Of a stretch of 5,128 bases of DNA, positions 1 to 5,128 are shown piece after piece. How positions within the stretch are numbered: position 1 is the first letter of the stretch; each line of letters begins with the position of its first letter. The notes under the pieces were generated by a model, which was given only the letters and a program-made list of their open reading frames with translations, was not told the origin of the DNA and did not search any database. The translations under genes and the position numbers were made by a program. The stretch comes from Candidatus Acetothermia bacterium (GTDB lineage Bacteria; Bipolaricaulota; Bipolaricaulia; Bipolaricaulales; Bipolaricaulaceae), in the NCBI GenBank assembly GCA_003551325.1, contig PUMK01000130.1:1-5128 (forward strand). Reading direction: 5' to 3'.

Positions 1-1092
1 ATCTTAGACCTCTCGGGCCGCAAGCTCTGGGACTCCGGCGTGCACCCCGGCAGCGCCGTGGACTGGGACCGCACCAACACCTGGGGCGAGCGCCTGTCCT
101 ATGGAGCATACCTTTACAGCGCCCAGGGCTGGAACGCGCGAGGCGCGCCCGTCTTCCAGAAGTCGGGCAAGCTCGCCCTTATGCCCGGGGACCAGGTGCA
201 GCTGCAGCAGGCGCCGCCTGTAAGCCCGGCTCTCGAGCTAGAAAACACACCAACTCATACGGAGCCAATGGCCACATACGATGAGAACTTGTATCTGGAC
301 AATGCCAGCATCTTGTACCAAAGAGACGGAGTAAACCAATACCAACAGGGAATCAGCGGAGTGGGTGGCTATCAGTTCATGACTTTGCATCCAGAGAGAC
401 AGTTCTTCGTGGTTGATCCCACTGGCGTAGCCAGGGCGGCCTTTCGTTTCGACACAGGGAGTCTTGGCGTCGGCAGGCACAGTCCAGCCGCGCAACTAGA
501 CATCCGCAATAGGGGAAGCCAGCCTGCCCTACGGATCGAGTCCTATGATGGCACCAACCTTATCGAAGGCCACAACTCCGGTAGCGGGGCCGCCACAGGC
601 TTGGTCTTCCGCGTGGAACGGACCAGCGGCGATGTCCGTGCTGACGGAGCGTTCTATGGGGCCAGCTTCCACACAGGGAGCGCGGACGTGGCTGAGCATG
701 TTTTCGCATCTGAATCCTTGGAGCCCGGTGACGTAGTAGAAATCGACCCTGGCAACCCCGAGCACTTCCGCCTCACTCGCGCACCGGGCAGCCGCCTGGT
801 GGCCGGGGTAATCTCCACACAGCCCGGCGTGGTGCTTGGCTCCACCGCTGACCCGCTAGCCGACAGTGTCGATCCTCGGCCAGTGCTGGCTCTTGCCGGT
901 CGTGTGCCCGTTAAGGCCACCACCGAGAACGGCCCGATTGCGCCCGGCGATATGCTGATCTCGTCGTCTACAGCAGGGTACGCTATGCGGGCCTCCAGGC
1001 CTGAGGAGGCGGTTGGGATGGTGATCGGCAAGGCCCTGGAGGTGCTAGATCTTGGTGAGGGGCTCATTATGGTGCAGGTAATGCTCCGCTAG
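1..1092 (+). CDS. Surface/fibre-like protein with FlgD-like Ig module, 5' end missing
   Basis: The frame is open from base 1 to the TAG at 1090-1092, giving 363 visible residues. The GTG at 40 falls inside a domain, so the true start lies upstream of the window. Visible residues 1-61 look like a FlgD-like or secretion-associated Ig fold: a DLSGRKLWDSG strand, then VDWD, GAYLY and GKLAL. A proline/glutamate-rich linker follows. Residues 155-168 carry the LGVG..SPAAQLDI motif common in fibre and tail proteins. From 227 (SADVAEHV) to the end (GLIMVQVMLR), with VAGVIS at 267-272, the protein resembles the C-terminal module of tail-fibre or self-cleaving appendage proteins (peptidase G2-like). I cannot place catalytic residues. 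No membrane segment is visible. The protein is probably secreted or surface exposed and may be an adhesin, but its function is unknown. The gene is separated from the sugar operon by 241 bases and is probably a separate transcription unit. Confidence 0.75.
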   Translation: MLDLSGRKLWDSGVHPGSAVDWDRTNTWGERLSYGAYLYSAQGWNARGAPVFQKSGKLALMPGDQVQLQQAPPVSPALELENTPTHTEPMATYDENLYLDNASILYQRDGVNQYQQGISGVGGYQFMTLHPERQFFVVDPTGVARAAFRFDTGSLGVGRHSPAAQLDIRNRGSQPALRIESYDGTNLIEGHNSGSGAATGLVFRVERTSGDVRADGAFYGASFHTGSADVAEHVFASESLEPGDVVEIDPGNPEHFRLTRAPGSRLVAGVISTQPGVVLGSTADPLADSVDPRPVLALAGRVPVKATTENGPIAPGDMLISSSTAGYAMRASRPEEAVGMVIGKALEVLDLGEGLIMVQVMLR

Positions 1093-1153
1093 CCTACCCC
1101 AACGGCATGACTTCGGTAGTGTTCACTGGATGAGCAGCCGGTAACGCTGACTG

Positions 1154-1179
1154 TCTCGTTCCACGTATCCCATACGAGA
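1154..1179. repeat. Inverted repeat with two competing hairpins
   Basis: TCTCGT (1154-1159) is an exact inverted repeat of ACGAGA (1174-1179). Nested inside, CGTAT (1164-1168) pairs exactly with ATACG (1172-1176) across a 3-base CCC loop. The two stems share bases 1174-1176, so they exclude each other. It lies in the gap between the fibre-like gene and pseB, about 80 bases upstream of the candidate promoter. It lacks a following T-run, so it is not a standard intrinsic terminator. It could be an operator or chance. Confidence 0.3.
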
Positions 1180-1258
1180 AGCACGCAGTTGAACGGAGTC
1201 CTGCCAGCTTGGGCTGAACTCGGCCCCCATGAGCAGCAGGCCAAGGACTCAAATAACG

Positions 1259-1287
1259 TTGGAGGTAGGCAGCGACTTGGCTATGAT
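1259..1287 (+). promoter_or_regulatory. Candidate sigma70-type promoter for the pse operon
   Basis: A TTGGAG -35-like hexamer (1259-1264) is followed after exactly 17 bases by TATGAT (1282-1287), which matches the -10 consensus at five of six positions. The -35 matches at only three of six, though those are the conserved TTG. Transcription would start near 1294 and leave a leader of about 40 bases before pseB. It is the best-spaced pair in the gap upstream of the operon, but it is predicted by eye only. Confidence 0.4.
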
Positions 1288-1323
1288 AGGCCTGCCATGT
1301 TAAGGATGAACCCATTCTGCGGG

Positions 1324-1329
1324 AAGGAG
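1324..1329 (+). promoter_or_regulatory. Ribosome binding site of pseB
   Basis: AAGGAG lies four bases before the ATG at 1334. No other start fits as well: the family's Rossmann motif begins only ten residues into the protein from this ATG, as expected for PseB. Confidence 0.75.
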
Positions 1330-1333
1330 TGAG

Positions 1334-2332
1334 ATGTCTCTGCAGGAGAAGACGCTGCTTGTTACGGGGGGAACAGGATCCTTCGGAAAGAAGTTCGCTG
1401 AGCTTGTCCTGAAGGAGCATTCTCCCCAGACCATCCGCGTGTTCTCGAGGGGCGAACTGCTCCAGCTGGAGATGCGCCAGCACTTCAGGGACGAACCCAG
1501 GCTGCGTTTTTTCATCGGAGACGTCCGAGACAAGGACCGCCTCTACCGCGCGATGAATGGAGTTCACATTGTCGTACATGCCGCTGCACTGAAGCAGGTC
1601 CCCGCATGCGAGTACAACCCCATAGAGGCCGTGCGGACCAACATCGACGGAGCAGCCAACGTCATCGACGCAGCCATCGACAACGGCGTTGAGCGGGTTC
1701 TTGCGCTTAGTACAGACAAGGCCGTTCAGCCGCTCAACCTGTATGGAGCAACCAAGCTGGTGGCGGAGAAGCTCTTCATCCAGGCGAACGCTTATGCCGG
1801 GCCGCGCAAGACCAAGTTCAGCTGTGTGCGCTATGGCAATGTGGTCGGAAGCAGAGGCAGCGTGGTCCCCCTGTTTCTGAGGCAACAGCGTGACGGTTGC
1901 ATCACCGTCACAGATTCGCGAATGACGCGGTTTTGGATCACCCTGGAGCAGGGCGTAAGGTTTGTTATCCGCTGCATCGAGGAGATGTGCGGTGGGGAGG
2001 TGTTCGTGCCCAAAATCCCCAGCATGAGTGTGGTAGACCTCGCCAAGGCCATCGCTCCCGAATGTCGAGTGGAACATGTCGGGATTCGCCCGGGAGAGAA
2101 GCTCCATGAGGTGCTGATCTCCGACGATGAGGCTCGACAGACTCTGGATGTCGGAGACATGTACGTAATCCAGCCCAGCCACCGCTGGTGGGAAGGTGAC
2201 AACTGGGCCCACGGGAGCCCGCTGCCCGATGGGTTTCGGTATGCAAGCGAAGCAAACGAGGATTGGCTCTCTGAGGAGCAGCTCCGAAAGATGGCTGAAG
2301 ATCTCTTGGCGGAGCGAAAGGAGGAAGCCTGA
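1334..2332 (+). CDS. pseB: UDP-N-acetylglucosamine 4,6-dehydratase (inverting), PseB
   Basis: This enzyme catalyses the first step of pseudaminic acid synthesis: NADP-dependent 4,6-dehydration of UDP-GlcNAc with C5 inversion, giving UDP-2-acetamido-2,6-dideoxy-L-arabino-hexos-4-ulose in the cytoplasm. The 332-residue protein matches the family length. It shows the extended-SDR nucleotide motif TGGTGSFG (11-18), GDVRD (62-66), HAAALKQVP (82-90), the STDKA active-site segment (126-130), the YGATK form of YxxxK (Y137, K141), RYGNVVGSRGSVVP (166-179), TDSRMTRFWIT (193-203) and IRPGEKLHE (251-259). The Thr-Asp-Lys to Tyr spacing agrees with Helicobacter FlaA1/PseB, and the match to that family as I recall it runs almost end to end. 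Short cytoplasmic PseB, without the membrane helices of long CapD-type dehydratases, fits the absence of any hydrophobic N-terminus here. It is the first gene of the operon, behind a candidate promoter, and overlaps pseC by one base (TGATG). A related dehydratase role in another amino sugar is possible, but pseC and pseG downstream argue for the Pse pathway. Confidence 0.95.
   Translation: MSLQEKTLLVTGGTGSFGKKFAELVLKEHSPQTIRVFSRGELLQLEMRQHFRDEPRLRFFIGDVRDKDRLYRAMNGVHIVVHAAALKQVPACEYNPIEAVRTNIDGAANVIDAAIDNGVERVLALSTDKAVQPLNLYGATKLVAEKLFIQANAYAGPRKTKFSCVRYGNVVGSRGSVVPLFLRQQRDGCITVTDSRMTRFWITLEQGVRFVIRCIEEMCGGEVFVPKIPSMSVVDLAKAIAPECRVEHVGIRPGEKLHEVLISDDEARQTLDVGDMYVIQPSHRWWEGDNWAHGSPLPDGFRYASEANEDWLSEEQLRKMAEDLLAERKEEA
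2317..2324 (+). promoter_or_regulatory. Strong ribosome binding site of pseC inside pseB
   Basis: AAAGGAGG, nearly a full anti-16S complement, sits in the last codons of pseB, seven bases before the overlapping pseC ATG at 2332. It fixes the pseC start and suggests strong reinitiation at the junction. Confidence 0.75.
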
Positions 2333-3522
2333 TGGGGAAGCTCGCAATCCACGGCGGTGCCCCTGTTCGGGAACACACGCTTCCCTACGGTCGGCAGTGG
2401 CTTGATGAAGAAGACATCGGTGCTGTTGTGGAGGTGCTCCGTTCTGCTTGGCTGACCACGGGGCCGAACGTCGCCGAGTTCGAGCGCCTCTTCGCTGAGA
2501 AGGTGGGCACAAACGAAGCCGTCGCCGTGAGCAACGGAACGGCCGCTCTTCATGCTGCGGTCCATGCGCTGGGGATCTCTCCCGGGGATGAGGTCATCGT
2601 GCCCGCAATGACCTTCGCTGCCACAGCCAACGCTGTGATCTACGAGGGGGGCACACCGGTGTTCGCCGATGTGGACGCAGACACGCTCCTCCTGGACGCC
2701 AGTGCAGCGGAAGCGCTGATCACGCCACGCACCAAGGCCATCGTCGCTGTCGACTACACAGGGCAACCCTGCGACTACGATGCGCTGCGCAGCATCGTAA
2801 GCAAACATGCCCTAAGTCTTGCAGCCGACGCCTGTCATGCCCTAGGCGGGGCGTACAATGGACGGCCAGTGGGCTCAATCGCCGACCTCAGCACGTTCAG
2901 CTTCCATCCGGTGAAGCATGTCACCACAGGCGAGGGAGGCATGATTGCAACGGATGATGCTGACCTGGCCCAGCGGATGCGTGTTTTCCGCAATCACGGC
3001 ATCACCACCGACCACCGCGAGCGGGAGAAACAGGGCTCTTGGTTCTACGAGATGGTGCGCCTAGGCTACAACTACCGCCTCACAGATATCCAGTGCGCCC
3101 TCGGGATCAGCCAACTCCGAAAACTGACCACTTGGGTGAAGCGCCGCCAGGAGATCGCCCAGGCCTACGATACTGCGTTCGCCGACACTCCAGCGGTCGA
3201 GCCACTGCGAGTTCGGCAAGGTGTTTCCCACGCCTACCACCTGTACGTGGTCCGATTCGATCTCTCGCAGCTCCAGGCCAGCCGAGCTGAGCTGTTCGCT
3301 GCACTTCGCGCCGAGGGCATTGGCGTCAACGTGCACTACATCCCGGTGCACCTCCATCCCTTCTACCAAGAGAGGTTCGGCACCGGTCCTGGGCTGTGCC
3401 CCGTGGCAGAACAGGCTTACGAGGAGATCGTCTCCCTGCCGATGTTCCCGCGGATGGACGACCGTGATGTAGAGGATGTGGTCACTGCCGTGCGCAAGGT
3501 GCTTGAGGTGTACAGAAAATGA
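2332..3522 (+). CDS. pseC: UDP-4-amino-4,6-dideoxy-N-acetyl-beta-L-altrosamine transaminase, PseC
   Basis: This is a PLP-dependent aminotransferase of the DegT/DnrJ/EryC1/StrS class. It transfers the amino group of glutamate to C4 of the PseB product to give UDP-4-amino-4,6-dideoxy-beta-L-AltNAc. The protein has 396 residues, close to the usual 375-390. Visible features are an N-terminal ten-residue stretch beginning GKLAIHGG, SAWLTTGP (38-45), SNGTAALH (67-74) for cofactor phosphate binding, GDEVIVPAMTF (85-95), the PLP ring-binding aspartate in DACHALGG (D166), and the Schiff-base lysine K195 in FHPVKHVTTGEGG (191-203). The last block is characteristic of PseC rather than of other DegT members. 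The C-terminal part has NYRLTDIQCALG and NVHYIPVHLHPFY, both typical of the class. The start overlaps the pseB stop by one base behind a strong Shine-Dalgarno, and the end overlaps the next gene by four bases (ATGA). Bacillus SpsC is the homologous alternative label for the same type of step. Confidence 0.93.
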   Translation: MGKLAIHGGAPVREHTLPYGRQWLDEEDIGAVVEVLRSAWLTTGPNVAEFERLFAEKVGTNEAVAVSNGTAALHAAVHALGISPGDEVIVPAMTFAATANAVIYEGGTPVFADVDADTLLLDASAAEALITPRTKAIVAVDYTGQPCDYDALRSIVSKHALSLAADACHALGGAYNGRPVGSIADLSTFSFHPVKHVTTGEGGMIATDDADLAQRMRVFRNHGITTDHREREKQGSWFYEMVRLGYNYRLTDIQCALGISQLRKLTTWVKRRQEIAQAYDTAFADTPAVEPLRVRQGVSHAYHLYVVRFDLSQLQASRAELFAALRAEGIGVNVHYIPVHLHPFYQERFGTGPGLCPVAEQAYEEIVSLPMFPRMDDRDVEDVVTAVRKVLEVYRK

Positions 3523-4247
3523 GGGTAGTGGCGATCGCCCAGGCACGCATGGGGAGCACACGTTTGCCAGGCAAGGTCCTTCAAGGTATTGCCGGCGAAC
3601 CTATGCTTAGCAGATGCGTCACTCGACTCCGAAGAGCGGAGAGTCTAGATGAACTTGTGATAGCAACCACGCGACAGCCAGATGACGAAAGGATCATCGA
3701 CCTCTGCCGCAAGCATGGCTGGGCGTGGTTCCGCGGGAGCGAGCATGACGTGCTGGATCGTTACTACAAGACAGCCTCCGAGTTCGGGGCTGACGCCGTT
3801 GTGCGCGTGACCTCAGACTGCCCCTTGATCGATCCGGGGGTTGTCGACTGGGTGGTGAAGGAATTCGCTGATCGGCAGCCTGACGTCGACTACGCCTCGA
3901 ACACATTCCCGCAGCGAACGTTCCCTCGCGGCCTCGACACCGAGGTGGTCCGGTTCGATGCTCTGGCGCGCGCCTGGCGCGAGGACGACGATGCCGCCTG
4001 GCGGGAGCATGTAACCCCCTACATCTGGCACCGCCCCGAGAGCTTCACAATCCACGGCGTTACAAGTGAGATGGACTGCTCGGCCATGCGCTGGACGGTT
4101 GACACCCCCGAGGACCTGAGGTTCGTCCGCCGGGTGTTCGAGTACTTCGGCCACGATATGTTCTCATGGCGTGACGTTCTCAAGGCGCTGGACAGGCACC
4201 CGGAATGGCTGGAGATCAACCGTCATATCCAGCAGAAGGTGTTGTGA
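3519..4247 (+). CDS. SpsF-family cytidylyltransferase, probable CMP-nonulosonate activation
   Basis: The 242-residue protein has the CMP-sugar synthetase-like nucleotidyltransferase fold (CTP_transf_3/SpsF family). Motifs are QARMGSTRLPGKVL (8-21) for CTP binding, DELVIATT (44-51), GSEHDVLDRYY (73-83), VRVTSDCPLIDP (95-106) with the metal-type D100, YASN (125-128), FPRGLDTEV (135-143), EHVTPYI (163-169) and RWTVDTPEDL (191-200). The family is often labelled glycosyltransferase or spore coat polysaccharide protein, but its N-terminal motif is that of CMP-KDO/CMP-sialate synthetases. In this operon the likely role is transfer of CMP to pseudaminic acid, the job of PseF elsewhere. That role is inferred from context, because canonical PseF proteins belong to a different subfamily of the same fold. 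The gene starts within pseC (ATGA overlap), with GAGGTG at 3505-3510 as Shine-Dalgarno, and ends one base before pseG. A synthetase for another acidic sugar is the main alternative. Confidence 0.85.
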   Translation: MRVVAIAQARMGSTRLPGKVLQGIAGEPMLSRCVTRLRRAESLDELVIATTRQPDDERIIDLCRKHGWAWFRGSEHDVLDRYYKTASEFGADAVVRVTSDCPLIDPGVVDWVVKEFADRQPDVDYASNTFPQRTFPRGLDTEVVRFDALARAWREDDDAAWREHVTPYIWHRPESFTIHGVTSEMDCSAMRWTVDTPEDLRFVRRVFEYFGHDMFSWRDVLKALDRHPEWLEINRHIQQKVL

Positions 4248-4248
4248 G

Positions 4249-5128
4249 ATGGGTCTTGACGGAAGAACCTTGGTCATCCGCGCTGATGCTAGTGCCCACA
4301 TCGGAAGCGGCCATCTCATGAGATGTCTTGCTCTCGCCCAGACGTGGCAGGATCGCGCGGGAAAGGCAGTCTTCGTCTCCGCTTGTGATAGTGCCGGCCT
4401 CCGGCAGCGCCTCGAACAAGAAGGATTCCCCCTGATCCACATAGCCCTTCCGCACCCAGACCCAGCTGACTGGCAGGTCACCTCTGGAGTATTGCAGGAA
4501 TACACAGGAGCCTGGGTTGTGCTCGATGGATACCACTTCGACCCTGGATACCAGCACATGATTCGGGAGGCAGGGCACCCGCTGCTCGTCATCGACGACA
4601 CCGCACACCTTGAGCACTACTGCGCTGATATCGTCTTGAACCAGAACCTTGACGCCCATGAGCTTCACTACCCCTGTGAGCCGGATACACAACTGCTTCT
4701 CGGCACCGAGTACGTCCTCCTCCGGAGGGAGTTCCTCAACTGGCGCGACTGGAAGCGCGAGATCCCCGAGGTGGCTCGAAAGGTCCTGGTGACGATGGGA
4801 GGCGGTGACCCGGAGAATGTGACTCTGAAGGTGCTCGGTGCCCTTGACACCGTAGACGTGAGAGGCTTGGAGGTGATAGCGGTTGTCGGGGCATCGAACC
4901 CGCACTTCGAGAGCCTCCAAGCTGCAGCCCACTCATCACGGCACTCTGTACGGCTGATCAGCAACCCAGGCAACATGGCAGAGCTGATGGCGTGGGCCGA
5001 TTGTGCCATCTCGGCAGCCGGGAGCACGTGCTGGGAGCTTGCGTTCATGGGATTGCCAAGCGCATTGATCCCGCTTTCGCCAAATCAGAAAGAACTGACT
5101 GCCGGGCTAGCCAAGCTTGGGCTTCCTG
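4249..5128 (+). CDS. pseG: UDP-2,4-diacetamido-2,4,6-trideoxy-beta-L-altropyranose hydrolase, PseG (3' end missing)
   Basis: The frame from ATG 4249 stays open to the window edge, giving 293 residues plus one base; full-length PseG is usually somewhat longer (about 330-360). PseG is a GT-B fold hydrolase that removes UDP from the diacetamido sugar by C-O cleavage at C1, providing the free hexose for the PEP-dependent synthase. The N-terminal motif IRADASAHIGSGHLMRC (10-26) holds H22, which aligns with catalytic His17 of Campylobacter jejuni PseG. Further family marks are VVLDGYHF (90-97), VIDD (114-117), NQNL (131-134), the second Rossmann half beginning VLVTMGGGDPEN (179-190), and the nucleotide-binding AAGSTCWELAFMGLP (256-270). 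AAGGTG at 4236-4241 is the Shine-Dalgarno, seven bases from the ATG, and only one base separates it from the preceding stop. Some PseG homologues carry a C-terminal acetyltransferase (PseH-like) domain. Whether this one does cannot be seen. Confidence 0.92.
   Translation, partial: MGLDGRTLVIRADASAHIGSGHLMRCLALAQTWQDRAGKAVFVSACDSAGLRQRLEQEGFPLIHIALPHPDPADWQVTSGVLQEYTGAWVVLDGYHFDPGYQHMIREAGHPLLVIDDTAHLEHYCADIVLNQNLDAHELHYPCEPDTQLLLGTEYVLLRREFLNWRDWKREIPEVARKVLVTMGGGDPENVTLKVLGALDTVDVRGLEVIAVVGASNPHFESLQAAAHSSRHSVRLISNPGNMAELMAWADCAISAAGSTCWELAFMGLPSALIPLSPNQKELTAGLAKLGLP

Noticed and set aside
40..42. GTG at 40 as the start of the first gene
   Set aside because: Thirteen in-frame upstream codons continue the same Ig-like domain (DLSGRKLWDSG), so the gene begins outside the window.
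1211..1226. GGGC/GCCC inverted repeat considered as a terminator for the upstream gene
   Set aside because: It has only four base pairs and an eight-base loop, is not followed by a T-run, and lies about 120 bases after the stop. No convincing intrinsic terminator is visible in 1093-1333.
1229..1303. Small open frame ATG to TAA (24 codons) in the gap before pseB
   Set aside because: There is no Shine-Dalgarno, it overlaps the candidate promoter, and the peptide has no recognisable character.
1278..1306. Alternative promoter TTGGCT - 17 bases - TAAGGA
   Set aside because: Its -10 is a poorer match than TATGAT at 1282-1287; it was kept only as a secondary possibility.
1094..2512. Long minus-strand open frame (472 codons) opposite pseB and early pseC
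   Set aside because: It is the antisense shadow of well-recognised genes in GC-rich DNA, with no family resemblance in its translation.
1831..2808. Minus-strand open frame of 325 codons spanning the pseB-pseC junction
   Set aside because: It lies fully antisense to two confident genes, is cysteine- and arginine-rich with low-complexity composition, and shows no domain.
4216..4932. Minus-strand open frame of 238 codons opposite pseG
   Set aside because: The plus strand encodes clear PseG motifs throughout this span; the reverse frame shows none.

Overview
This is a bacterial window of fairly high GC, reading entirely left to right, with Shine-Dalgarno-led ATG starts and tightly packed, overlapping genes. 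It holds the 3' part of a large surface or fibre-like protein gene (1-1092), a 241-base intergenic gap with a candidate promoter (1093-1333), and a four-gene biosynthetic operon that runs off the right edge (1334-5128). No RNA gene, insertion sequence, CRISPR array or integrase is visible. The taxon cannot be fixed from the sequence. A FlgD-like Ig module joined to a fibre-like tail is the kind of architecture I associate with large-genome environmental phyla (Chloroflexota, Latescibacterota and Armatimonadota-like lineages), but that is a weak inference.

The operon is the front half of a pseudaminic acid (nonulosonic, sialic-acid-like sugar) pathway: pseB (UDP-GlcNAc 4,6-dehydratase/5-epimerase), pseC (PLP-dependent C4 aminotransferase), an SpsF-family cytidylyltransferase, and pseG (UDP-sugar hydrolase, cut off by the window end). 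The junctions are TGATG (1-base overlap), ATGA (4-base overlap) and TGAGATG (1-base gap), so the genes are almost certainly cotranscribed and translationally coupled. The pseG reading frame has no stop before the window end. PseB and PseC would make UDP-4-amino-4,6-dideoxy-AltNAc. An N-acetyltransferase (PseH role, not in the window) would then act, PseG would release UDP, a NeuB-type synthase (PseI role, not in the window) would condense the sugar with phosphoenolpyruvate, and the SpsF-like enzyme is the best candidate for CMP activation. The missing PseH and PseI steps are expected just downstream.

The most notable points are the SpsF-type enzyme in place of a canonical PseF, an arrangement resembling the Bacillus sps cluster, and the mosaic upstream gene. 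That gene joins a FlgD/secretion-type Ig domain at about 68% GC to a segment at about 48% GC and then to a tail-fibre-like C-terminus. The pathway itself is known. I see no wholly new system here.
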